64,000 nt of DNA from Burkholderiaceae bacterium. GTDB lineage: Bacteria; Pseudomonadota; Gammaproteobacteria; Burkholderiales; Burkholderiaceae_E. Numbering within the stretch: position 1 is the stretch's first letter; every line of letters starts with the position of its first letter. Location of the stretch: NCBI GenBank assembly GCA_023954135.1, contig JAMLIN010000002.1:62001-126000 (forward strand), given 5' to 3'. A program made the position numbers and the translations under genes. The notes beneath the pieces were generated by a model that did not search any database, had not been told where the DNA came from, and worked only from the letters and a program-made list of their open reading frames with translations. This document shows positions 36,491 through 44,338 of this stretch, one piece after another.

Positions 36491-37468
36491 TCACATCCGC
36501 GCCAGCACGGCGCCCCAGGTAAAGCCGCCCCCGACCCCTTCCATCAGGACGTGGTGCCCCGGCCGGATACGGCCGTCGCGCACCGCGGCATCGAGCGCCA
36601 GCGGCACCGATGCCGCGGAAGTGTTGGCATGGCGATCGACCGTGACCACCACCCGCTCGGGCGGCAGGCCCAGCTTCTTCGCGGTGGACTTCAGTATGCG
36701 GACATTGGCCTGGTGGGGAATCAGCCAGTCGATCGAGCCGAGCTCCAGTCCGGCGGCGGCGACGGTTTCGCGTGCGACCGAGTCGAGCACGCCGACCGCC
36801 AGCTTGAAGACGGCCTGGCCATCCATGGTCAGGAAGGGGTGGCCGGTGATGTTGCCGCCGCTCACGTTGCCGGCCGTACGCAGGATCGACTCGTGGCTGC
36901 CGTCGGCATGGAGGCGCGACGCGAGGATGCCGGGCTCCGGCGAAGCCTGCAGCACGACCGCGCCCGCGCCGTCGCCGAACAGGACGCAGGTGCCGCGGTC
37001 GGACCAGTCGAGGATGCGCGAGAAGGTCTCGGCGCCGATGACGAGGGCATTGCGGGCATTGCCAGCGCGGATCAGGGCGTCGGCGGTCGCCATCGCGTAC
37101 ACGAAACCGGAGCACACCGCCTGGACGTCGAAGGCGGCGCAACCCGGTGCGCCGAGCGCCTTCTGCACGAGGCACGCGGCGCTCGGAAAGACCCAGTCGG
37201 GGGTGGAGGTCGCAAGCACGATGAGATCGATGTCGCCCGCCTGCAGGCCGGCCGCATCGAGCGCCCGTCGCGCCGCCTCGGTGGCCAGCTGGCTCGTGGT
37301 GACGTCGGGCCCGGCGAGATAGCGCTGGCGGATGCCGGTGCGCGCGACGATCCACTCGTCGGATGTCTCGATGCCGTCGGCGGCAAGCCGCCGCGCGAGG
37401 GTTTCGTTGTCCACCGGTTCACCGGGAAGGTAGCTGCCGGTGCCGACGATACGGCTGTAGACGGTCAT
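36491..37468 (-). CDS. fabH: 3-oxoacyl-[acyl-carrier-protein] synthase III
   Basis: 325 residues. It starts fatty-acid synthesis by condensing acetyl-CoA with malonyl-ACP. The Cys119 nucleophile is in [20 protein letters not shown], the His in [20 protein letters not shown] and the Asn in [16 protein letters not shown]. The closing [15 protein letters not shown] is diagnostic. The start overlaps the plsX stop codon. Confidence 0.98.
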   Translation of the reverse strand: MTVYSRIVGTGSYLPGEPVDNETLARRLAADGIETSDEWIVARTGIRQRYLAGPDVTTSQLATEAARRALDAAGLQAGDIDLIVLATSTPDWVFPSAACLVQKALGAPGCAAFDVQAVCSGFVYAMATADALIRAGNARNALVIGAETFSRILDWSDRGTCVLFGDGAGAVVLQASPEPGILASRLHADGSHESILRTAGNVSGGNITGHPFLTMDGQAVFKLAVGVLDSVARETVAAAGLELGSIDWLIPHQANVRILKSTAKKLGLPPERVVVTVDRHANTSAASVPLALDAAVRDGRIRPGHHVLMEGVGGGFTWGAVLARM

Positions 37469-38532
37469 GTGAGGCTCGATCCTTGGGCGGCTACGGCCGG
37501 CTCGTCGATGCCTATCGGCGGCATCTCGGCGGCCCGCGCCAGATTGTCTGCGATGCCCTGCAGCAGGCCGTTGCGCACCGCATCGAAGGCGCGCCGCAGG
37601 GCGGCCTCGTAGGCGAAGGCATCGGCCGATCCGTGACTCTTGACGACCACTCCACGCAGGCCCACGAGCGCGGCGCCGTTGAAGCGGCGGTGGTCCAGCC
37701 GCGCCTTGAAGCGACGCAGCACCGGGAACGACAGAACCGCCATCAGGCGAGTGAACAGATGGCGCTCGTACTCCTCGCGGATGAAGCCACCGAGCATCTG
37801 CGCGAGCCCTTCCGAGGCCTTGAGGGCGACGTTGCCGACGAACCCGTCGCAGACGATCACGTCGGCCTTGCCCGAATAGACATCGTCGCCCTCGACGTTG
37901 CCGACGAAGTTCAGGCTCGAGGCGCGCAACAGCTCGGCGGCACGCTTGACGGTGTCGTTGCCCTTGATCAGTTCCTCGCCGACATTGAGCAGGCCGACCG
38001 TCGGACGTTCCTTGCGATCGAGCGCGGTCACCAGGGCCGCGCCCATCATCGCGAACTGCAGCATGTGCTCGGGCTCGCAGTCGACGTTCGCGCCGACGTC
38101 GAGCATGGTGGTCATCGCGCCGAGCCGATTGGGCATCTGGGTCGCGATCGCCGGCCGATCCATGCCCTCGAGCATCTTGAGAACGAAGCGCGAGATCGCC
38201 ATAAGGGCACCGGTGTTGCCCGCGCTCACGCAGGCATCGGCCGTGCCGTCCTTGACCGCGGCGATCGCCAGGCGCATCGACGACTGCCGCTTGCTGCGCA
38301 GGGCCGTCGCGGGGGATTCGTCCATGGCGATGGTTTCCTCCGCGTGCAGCACTTCGAATCGCGAGGAATCGACCGCCTTGTGCCGGGCCAGCGCGGCGCG
38401 GATCTCGGCTTCGCGTCCGACCAGCAGCAGCCGGGCCGAGGGCTCGTGCGCAAGGAACGACACGGCGGCCGGAATCGTCACGGCCAGGCCGTGATCACCA
38501 CCCATGCAGTCGATAGCGATTCGAACGCTCAT
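37465..38532 (-). CDS. plsX: Phosphate acyltransferase PlsX
   Basis: 355 residues. PlsX makes acyl-phosphate from acyl-ACP, which feeds phospholipid synthesis through PlsY. Conserved blocks are [40 protein letters not shown] sequence, [36 protein letters not shown] and [20 protein letters not shown] followed by [15 protein letters not shown]. It links the ribosomal protein gene rpmF to the fab genes, an arrangement conserved across proteobacteria. Confidence 0.97.
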   Translation of the reverse strand: MSVRIAIDCMGGDHGLAVTIPAAVSFLAHEPSARLLLVGREAEIRAALARHKAVDSSRFEVLHAEETIAMDESPATALRSKRQSSMRLAIAAVKDGTADACVSAGNTGALMAISRFVLKMLEGMDRPAIATQMPNRLGAMTTMLDVGANVDCEPEHMLQFAMMGAALVTALDRKERPTVGLLNVGEELIKGNDTVKRAAELLRASSLNFVGNVEGDDVYSGKADVIVCDGFVGNVALKASEGLAQMLGGFIREEYERHLFTRLMAVLSFPVLRRFKARLDHRRFNGAALVGLRGVVVKSHGSADAFAYEAALRRAFDAVRNGLLQGIADNLARAAEMPPIGIDEPAVAAQGSSLT

Positions 38533-38616
38533 TTCGTCAGGGCCGCGCCCTCGGGACGGACCCCTCGCGCCGCGCTCGATGCGCGGCCAGCGCCCGGGCC
38601 GGCGGCGTCGCCGGGG

Positions 38617-38799
38617 TCACTCGTCGGACTTGGTCTTTACGACTTTCTTGCCGCGATAGTAACCGGTCGGGCTGACGTGGTGACGAAGATGCACTTCGCC
38701 CGTCGTCGGTTCGAGGGCGAGCGCAGCGGACGGCAGGCCGTCGTGCGAGCGGCGCATGTTGCGTCGCGACGGCGACTTCTTGTTCTGCTGGACGGCCAT
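38617..38799 (-). CDS. rpmF: 50S ribosomal protein L32
   Basis: 60 residues, basic. The L32 N-terminus [20 protein letters not shown] is exact, followed by [20 protein letters not shown] and [12 protein letters not shown]. The zinc cysteines found in some L32 proteins are absent. It lies between the YceD gene and plsX, its normal position. Confidence 0.97.
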   Translation of the reverse strand: MAVQQNKKSPSRRNMRRSHDGLPSAALALEPTTGEVHLRHHVSPTGYYRGKKVVKTKSDE

Positions 38800-38924
38800 G
38801 ATCGGAGCTCCTGGATACAGGCGCACACGCAAGCGCCGGGCGAGCCGGGCCGCACGTGCCGAAGGTTTCGGGTTATTGCTGGATTCGAGGAATCTTTCGA
38901 TCCGTCGAAAAAGGTCAATCGATG

Positions 38925-38950
38925 ATTATATCAGCGTTCGCCCGCCCGAT
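38925..38950 (-). promoter_or_regulatory. Likely promoter of the rpmF-plsX-fab operon
   Basis: A perfect TATAAT on the minus strand (38930-38925) lies in the 182-base gap between the YceD gene and rpmF, 126 bases before the rpmF start. The -35 box is not clear. The AT-rich patch stands out from the GC-rich surroundings. Confidence 0.45.
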
Positions 38951-38981
38951 GCTCTCGCGACAGGGCCCCCGCCCGGGCGTC

Positions 38982-39521
38982 TCATGAACCTGTCTCGTCG
39001 GTGCCACCGCGCAGCTTGCGAAGCGCCTCGAAGGGATGAGAGGCGGGCTCCCCATCCGGCCCGCCATCCGCCTCCGGGCCGTGGTCGACCGGCAGCTCGC
39101 AGGCAGCATGGCGCGGGAGCGGCGGAATCGCGAGGATCAGCTCGTCCTCGACCAGCTCGGCCAGCCTGAACGGCGTATCGGCAGCGATCACTTCGAGCTC
39201 GGACTCCGGGTCGTCGAGGCGTTCGGCGGTCTCCTCGTCGGCGACCAGCAGGAACTCACGGCGATCGTCGACCACGATGTCGACCGGACCGAGACAGCGC
39301 ACGCAGGGCACCGGCAGGCTCGCCGCAAGGGCGAGCCCGAGGTAGGTGTCCTCGCCCCCCTCGGCACGCGCCCGGCGGCGCGCGCTCGCCTGCCAGCGGA
39401 CATCGCCGTCGCTGCTGGCCAGCAAGGTGCCGAGCCGCTCGAAACCGGCGAGCGGCCAGCGACCCGACAGGGCTTCCCCCCGGCGGACCATCCTGTCGAT
39501 GTCGATCCTGGCGTTGTCCAT
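38982..39521 (-). CDS. yceD: YceD/DUF177 family protein (23S rRNA accumulation protein)
   Basis: 179 residues. The family is linked to 23S rRNA maturation and is almost always encoded next to rpmF, as here. Conserved features are the cysteine pair in LPVPCVRCLGPVDIVVDDRR, the acidic DPESELEVIAADTPFRLAEL and the motif EDELILAIPPLPRHAAC. It ends with DGEPASHPFEALRKLRGGTD, the typical C-terminal FAxLxxL element. It is divergent from the maf gene, with 112 bases between. Confidence 0.92.
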   Translation of the reverse strand: MDNARIDIDRMVRRGEALSGRWPLAGFERLGTLLASSDGDVRWQASARRRARAEGGEDTYLGLALAASLPVPCVRCLGPVDIVVDDRREFLLVADEETAERLDDPESELEVIAADTPFRLAELVEDELILAIPPLPRHAACELPVDHGPEADGGPDGEPASHPFEALRKLRGGTDETGS

Positions 39522-39633
39522 GTCGCCTCTACCGGCGGCCGGCGGGCCGCCCAGCCCTCATAATAGCGACCCGACGGACGCGCCGCTTCGCGACGCCTCC
39601 CGCCGCAGACCCGAACCCGTCACTGCCGGCCCG

Positions 39634-40245
39634 ATGCCCCAGCCCGACCTGATCCTCGCCTCGACCTCGGCCTACCGTCGGGAGCTTCTGGCTCGCCTGC
39701 GCCTGCCGTTCCGGGTAGTGCCCCCCGCTGTCGACGAGAGCCAGGCCGCGGGCGAGCTGCCGGCATCGATGGCGCGCCGGCTCGCGCTCGCCAAGGCCGA
39801 GGCGGTGGCCGCCCTGCATCCGCAGGCCTGGGTGATCGGCTCCGACCAGGTGGCGAGCGCCGACGGCCGCAGCGGCATCGGCAAGCCGGGCGGCCACGCC
39901 GCCGCGGTGGCGCAATTGCGGGCCGCCTCCGGCCGGGAGCTCTCCTTCCATACCGCCGTTGCCCTGGTCAATCGCGAGACAGGCTTCACGGCCTGCGAAA
40001 CCTGCGAGACACGAGTCCGCTTTCGCAACCTCGACGACGCCACGATCGAGCGATACCTGCAGCTGGAACCGGCCTACGACTGCGCCGGTTCGGCACGCAG
40101 CGAGGCGCTCGGCATCGCCCTCGTCGAGCGGATCGCCAGCGACGACCCGAGCGCCCTGGTCGGGCTGCCGATGATCGCCGTCTGCTCGCTGCTGGAACGC
40201 GCCGGCCTGCCGGTGCTGGGCGACGGCTGGGGTGAGGATCGATGA
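39634..40245 (+). CDS. Maf-family nucleotide pyrophosphatase (YceF type)
   Basis: 203 residues. Maf proteins hydrolyse modified nucleoside triphosphates; the YceF branch prefers 7-methyl-GTP. The N-terminal SxSxxR motif is LILASTSAYRRELLARLRLP. Other blocks are VDESQAAGELPASMARRLAL, VIGSDQVASADGRSGIGKPG and YDCAGSARSEALGIALVERI. The start MPQPDLILAST fits the family length. Its stop overlaps the following methyltransferase start by ATGA. Confidence 0.93.
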   Translation: MPQPDLILASTSAYRRELLARLRLPFRVVPPAVDESQAAGELPASMARRLALAKAEAVAALHPQAWVIGSDQVASADGRSGIGKPGGHAAAVAQLRAASGRELSFHTAVALVNRETGFTACETCETRVRFRNLDDATIERYLQLEPAYDCAGSARSEALGIALVERIASDDPSALVGLPMIAVCSLLERAGLPVLGDGWGEDR

Positions 40246-41194
40246 GCGTCGCCGCACGGCCGCCCGAAGGCGACGCTCCCCTCCCTTGGGGAGGACGTCG
40301 CGCTTCGCGACAGGAGGGCAACCCGGTACACTCGCTCGGCCGCCTGATCCTGCTGCCGGTTCCGCTCGACCCCGACCAGTCGCCGCTCGAGGTCCTGCCC
40401 ACGGCCACCCGCGAGCACTTCGCGCGGCTCGGCATCTACGTGGTCGAGAACGCGAAGGCCGCGCGCCGCTTCCTCAAGCCGCTGATCGGCGAGCGGCCGT
40501 TGCAGTCGCTCGAGCTGATCGAATGGAGCGCGAACCATCGCCGCCTCGACCCCGAGGAGGCGCTCGCCCCGCTTTCGCGAGGGATCGACATCGGGCTGCT
40601 GTCGGATGCCGGCTGCCCGGCCGTGGCCGACCCGGGGGCGGACCTGGTCGCCGCCGCCCATCGCCTCGGCGCGCGCGTGGTGCCGGCGATCGGGCCCAGC
40701 GCGCTGCTGCTCGCGCTGATGGCCAGCGGCATGGGCGGACAGCGCTTCGGCTTCGTCGGCTACCTGCCGAGCGAAACCGACGGCCGCAACGCGGCGCTGC
40801 GCGACCTGGAGCGCCGCTCCGCGGCGGGCGACGAGACCATCCTCTTCATCGAAACGCCGTATCGCAACCACGCCCTGCTCGATGCGGCGCTAGCGTGCCT
40901 TGCGCCGACCACCCTGCTGATGACCGCCTCCGGCCTGAGCCTCGCGCGGGGCGCATCGTCTCGCGCCCGGTGGCGGCATGGCGCAAGGCGGGCGCGGGCG
41001 CGGCGGCCGAGATCGACCGCCGGATCCCGGCGGTCTTCGGGATCAAGGCAGCGGCAGCGCGGCCGGCGGCGGACCGCCCGGCCGGTTCAGCGCAGGCGCG
41101 TCGCCGTGCCGGCCTCGATACCGGCGTCCAGCGCCGTACCGAAACCCGTCGCAAAGTACGCCCCGACCTGGCGCGCAAGCCGCTCGGCGACTGA
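40242..41194 (+). pseudogene. RsmI-like SAM-dependent methyltransferase, frameshifted
   Basis: The first 235 codons match the tetrapyrrole methylase-like family related to RsmI: DIGLLSDAGCPAVADPGADL, VVPAIGPSALLLALMASGMG, FGFVGYLPSETDGRNAALRD and ETILFIETPYRNHALLDAAL. At about 40945-40955 (run CGCGGGGCGC) the frame breaks. The expected continuation GRIVSRPVAAWRKAGAGAAA and PAVFGIKAAAA lies in another frame, ending at 41194. One base appears to be missing. This could be a real mutation or a sequence error. The N-terminus (residues 7-26) is translated from palindromic repeat C4. The 3' end overlaps sppA. Confidence 0.75.
40261..40319 (+). repeat. Palindromic repeat C4 within the methyltransferase N-terminus
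   Basis: Two hairpins in tandem: CTCCCCTCCCTTGGGGAG and GTCGCGCTTCGCGAC. The layout recalls family C repeats, though direct identity is low. It lies 16 bases after the maf stop and is read in frame by the downstream gene, adding about 20 residues (PEGDAPLPWGGRRASRQEG) before the conserved start LGRLILLPVPL. Confidence 0.4.
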
Positions 41195-42088
41195 TTCGCG
41201 CGGCGTGTAGTCGACCAGCGCCTCGACCTCGAGTGCATCGCGGGCGACCGTGCGGACCGAGCCCAGGTCGTCGACGAGCCCGAGCTCGATCGCCCTGGTG
41301 CCGGTCCAGACCAGGCCGGTGAAGATCTCCGGCTGGTCGCGCAGGCGATCTCCCCGGCCGTCGCGAACCGCGGTTATGAACTGCCTGTGGATGACGTCGA
41401 GCAACTGCTGGGCATGGAGGCGGCTGGTCTCGTCCTGCGGCGAGAACGGATCCAGGAAGCCCTTGTTGGCACCGGCCGTGAGCAGGCGACGCTCGATCCC
41501 GAGCTTGTCCATGGCGCCGGTGAAGCCGAAGCCGTCGATCAGCACCCCGATCGAGCCCACCAGGCTCGCCTTGTCCGCGTAGATCCGATCGGCCGCGGCC
41601 GCGACGTAGTAGCCGCCCGACGCGCAGACTTCCTCGATCACCGCGAACAGCGGCTTGTCGGGGTGTCGGGCACGCAGGCGCCGGATCTCGTCGTAGATCT
41701 GGCCCGCCTGCACCGGGCTGCCGCCGGGGCTGTTGATCCGCAGGATGACACCCTTCGACGACGAGCTCTCGAAAGCCGAGAGCAATGCATCGTTGATCCG
41801 CTCGGCGGAGTTCGAACCGCCCTCCTCGATCGCCCCGCGCACATCGATCACCGCCGCATGGGGGGCGACGACGCCGAGACTGCTGCGCCCGGCGATGCCG
41901 ATGGCGACCAGGCCGATCGCGAGAAAGATCAGCAGATAGACGAGCCGGAAGAAGATCGACCAGCGCCGCGCCCGGCGGCGCTCCACGAGGCTTTCGGATG
42001 CAAGCTTCTCGAGGAGCGTCCTCGTCCAGCGCTCATCCGCCTGACCGGGCGTCGGCCCGCCTGCGCGCAGTTGTTCGTTCTCGGTCAA
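41087..42088 (-). CDS. sppA: S49-family signal peptide peptidase (SppA, short form)
   Basis: 333 residues from a TTG start at 42088 that has GGGAG upstream; a longer start at 42184 is possible. One membrane segment (IFFRLVYLLIFLAIGLVAIG) anchors a periplasmic protease domain. Motifs are GVILRINSPGGSPVQAGQIY, the Ser nucleophile in EEVCASGGYYVAAAADRIYA and the Lys base in DKASLVGSIGVLIDG. It digests leftover signal peptides. In relatives a Rieske protein gene sits between it and the HAD gene; none is seen here. Confidence 0.92.
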   Translation of the reverse strand: MTENEQLRAGGPTPGQADERWTRTLLEKLASESLVERRRARRWSIFFRLVYLLIFLAIGLVAIGIAGRSSLGVVAPHAAVIDVRGAIEEGGSNSAERINDALLSAFESSSSKGVILRINSPGGSPVQAGQIYDEIRRLRARHPDKPLFAVIEEVCASGGYYVAAAADRIYADKASLVGSIGVLIDGFGFTGAMDKLGIERRLLTAGANKGFLDPFSPQDETSRLHAQQLLDVIHRQFITAVRDGRGDRLRDQPEIFTGLVWTGTRAIELGLVDDLGSVRTVARDALEVEALVDYTPRESVAERLARQVGAYFATGFGTALDAGIEAGTATRLR

Positions 42089-42140
42089 TTCCCGGCTCCC
42101 GGCCCCATGAAGACGCTGATCGTACCTTTCCTGCCCGTTT

Positions 42141-42800
42141 TCATCGAACCTGCGGAAGCAGGAGATCCGCCAGCTCTCCGGCATGATCGACCAGGCCCAG
42201 CGTCGCCCGCGATGCGAGATCCGCCCTCGGGTGCGCACCGTAGGTCACCCCGATCGCGGCGGCGCCGGCCGAGCTCGCCATGTCGAGGTCGTGGGTGGTA
42301 TCCCCGATCATGACGGTCGCTTCCGGGGCCACGCCGAGCTCCTCGCAGATGTCCCGCAGCATCCAGGGGTCGGGCTTGGGCGCCCCTTCGTCCGCGGTCC
42401 GGGTCGTCACGAAGTAGCGAGACCAGCCGGTCTGCTCGAGCGACCGGTTCAGGCCGACCCGCGACTTGCCGGTGGCCACTGCCACCCAGGCGTCGCTCGC
42501 GGCGAGCCGCTCGAGCAGGCCGACGATGCCTTCGAAGGGGACGAGGCTGGCGTCCCGGGAAAAGTAATGCACCCGATAACGCTCGAGGTATTCGGGGATG
42601 CGCTCGCGCGGCAGGTCGGGCACGGCATACGCCAGCGCATCGAGCATGCCGAGGCCGATCACATGGGCGGCCCGTTCCAGCGACGGCACCGGCAGGTCGA
42701 GATCGGCCGCGGACTGCCGGATGGCATGGACGATCGCTCCCGTGGTGTCCATGAGGGTGCCGTCCCAGTCGAAGACGACGAGGCTGAACTTCCGAGGCAT
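42141..42800 (-). CDS. HAD-superfamily hydrolase (Gph-like phosphatase)
   Basis: 219 residues. HAD motifs are DxD in LVVFDWDGTLMDTTGAIVHA, Thr in VAVATGKSRVGLNRSLEQTG, Lys in ADEGAPKPDPWML and acidic MIGDTTHDLDMASSAGAAAI. The alpha-helical cap places it in subfamily IA, with phosphoglycolate or pyrophosphatase-like members. It lies two bases from the rluC stop, as in Burkholderiales. The substrate is not known. Confidence 0.93.
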   Translation of the reverse strand: MPRKFSLVVFDWDGTLMDTTGAIVHAIRQSAADLDLPVPSLERAAHVIGLGMLDALAYAVPDLPRERIPEYLERYRVHYFSRDASLVPFEGIVGLLERLAASDAWVAVATGKSRVGLNRSLEQTGWSRYFVTTRTADEGAPKPDPWMLRDICEELGVAPEATVMIGDTTHDLDMASSAGAAAIGVTYGAHPRADLASRATLGLVDHAGELADLLLPQVR

Positions 42801-42802
42801 GG

Positions 42803-43762
42803 TCACTGGCTGGGAGCTCCGGATCGAGGGGACGGGGGTGGCGGCACGAGGGCGTCGAAAGCCTCGGGCACGGGCGCCGCAAGCCGCAGGATCGCGCCGC
42901 TCGCCGGATGGCGCACCGTCATGGCGGCGGCATGCAGGAACATCCGGCCGTGGCCCGCGCGGGCAAGCGCCCGGTTGAGGCCGAAATCGGCGTACTTCGG
43001 GTCGCCCGCCACCGGATGCCCGACATGGGCGAGATGGACCCGGATCTGGTGGGTCCGGCCGGTCTCGATGCGACAGGCGACCCGGGTGAACTCGCCGAAT
43101 TCCAGGCTCGCCCGGGCAAGCCCCTTCACCCGGGTCAGCGCCGGCTGGCCTTCGGCCGGGTCGACCGCCACCCTGCGCTCCCCTTCGGCGGTGAGGTAGC
43201 GGCGCAGGGGAGCGGTGATGGTGCGCGACCGCATGGCAAGACGTCCGGCAACGATCGCGATGTACTCCTTGCCGGCCACCCGCTCTCGCAACTGGGCATG
43301 CAGGCCGACCAGCGCCTGGCGCCGCTTGGCGAGCATCAGGATGCCGGACGTGTCCCGGTCGATCCGATGCACCAGTTCCAGGAAACGCTGCTCCGGCCGC
43401 GCCGCACGCAGCATCTCGATGACACCGGCATCGACCCCGCTGCCGCCGTGAACGGCTATGCCGGCCGGCTTGTCGACGACCAGCAGGAAGTCGTCCTCGA
43501 ACAGGACGGGCAGGCCGCGGGCGCGCCGGGCCCGGGTTTCGTCCGACGTCCGCGCGGGCACTGCCCCGACGTCGATCCGCAAGGGAGGAATCCGGACGGT
43601 GTCGCCGATCGCCAGCCGGGTATCGGATTTCGCCCGCCCCCCGTTGACCCGCACCTGGCCATCCCGGATCACCCGGTGCAGGCGGCTGCGAGGCACCCCC
43701 CGGCATTCCCGGACGAGGAAGTTGTCGAGCCGCTGGCCGTCCGAGCGCTCGTCGACCGCCAC
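42803..43762 (-). CDS. rluC: 23S rRNA pseudouridine synthase RluC
   Basis: About 319 residues if GTG 43762 is used; the frame remains open upstream and TTG 43870 is an alternative. RluC isomerises uridines 955, 2504 and 2580 of 23S rRNA in E. coli. The S4-like domain is at the N-terminus (QRLDNFLVRECRGVPRSRLH, GQVRVNGGRAKSDTRL). The catalytic Asp is in ELVHRIDRDTSGILMLAKRR. Later blocks include RVACRIETGRTHQIRVHLAH and GHPVAGDPKYADFGLNR. It is divergent from rne, its conserved neighbour. Confidence 0.93.
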   Translation of the reverse strand: MAVDERSDGQRLDNFLVRECRGVPRSRLHRVIRDGQVRVNGGRAKSDTRLAIGDTVRIPPLRIDVGAVPARTSDETRARRARGLPVLFEDDFLLVVDKPAGIAVHGGSGVDAGVIEMLRAARPEQRFLELVHRIDRDTSGILMLAKRRQALVGLHAQLRERVAGKEYIAIVAGRLAMRSRTITAPLRRYLTAEGERRVAVDPAEGQPALTRVKGLARASLEFGEFTRVACRIETGRTHQIRVHLAHVGHPVAGDPKYADFGLNRALARAGHGRMFLHAAAMTVRHPASGAILRLAAPVPEAFDALVPPPPSPRSGAPSQ

Positions 43763-43851
43763 CAGACGAACCGCGGGCGGCCGAAGCGCCGGTAATGGGC
43801 CGGACGGTCCGCCAGGGCCGATCTCCGGTCCGGCCTGCGGATGTCCGTCGT

Positions 43852-43881
43852 GTGACGGTGGTGGCTTCAAATTGCTATACT
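43852..43881 (+). promoter_or_regulatory. Likely rne promoter
   Basis: GTGACG (43852-43857) and TATACT (43876-43881) are spaced by 18 bases. The TATACT box lies in an AT-rich island (CAAATTGCTATACT) in an otherwise GC-rich gap. It would give an rne leader of about 450 bases. Confidence 0.5.
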
Positions 43882-43887
43882 CGCTGC

Positions 43888-44338
43888 GCTGTCCAGGAAT
43901 TCTTGTTGCCGCCGCACGCAAGGAGCGGACGCGCCGGATCCGGCGGTTCGAAATCCGCCGGCGGCTGGATCGGGCTCGTGTCCCGATCGCCTGAGGCGAA
44001 TTCTAGCGGTCGCAGAATGACCGGGCAGCAGGAAGAACAGACAAATCCGCGGCATCGTCGGAAAGCGACGATGCGCGGGACGATGCGAATTCAAGCGACG
44101 ATTTCGAGGGGCCGCGCCCGTTCGCGGCTCATACGGCGGATGGCCATCCCGGACAACGACTGGCAGGACGACAGCCCCCCTTCCGACGGAAGGCCAGGGG
44201 CTCTTCCCGTTCGCCCTCCCGACGCCAGGACGGTCGGCGGCAACCGCCGCCACTAGCCACCCGACAGCTCGCGCTTCCTTTCACATCTCCCGCTGGCCTC
44301 TGGCGCCGGCCACGCATTTTTTGCGCCGGGAGTTTTCA
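43888..44338 (+). promoter_or_regulatory. Long structured 5' leader of rne
   Basis: No protein-coding gene is apparent in this stretch. It contains several strong hairpins: 44047-44078 (nine-pair stem GCATCGTCG/CGACGATGC plus a four-pair lower stem), 44111-44128 (GCCGCG/CGCGGC) and 44179-44193 (CCTTCCGACGGAAGG). A U-rich single-stranded stretch GCATTTTTTGCGC lies just before the ribosome site. In E. coli the rne leader has comparable hairpins that RNase E itself reads to limit its own level; a similar role here is an inference. Confidence 0.55.
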
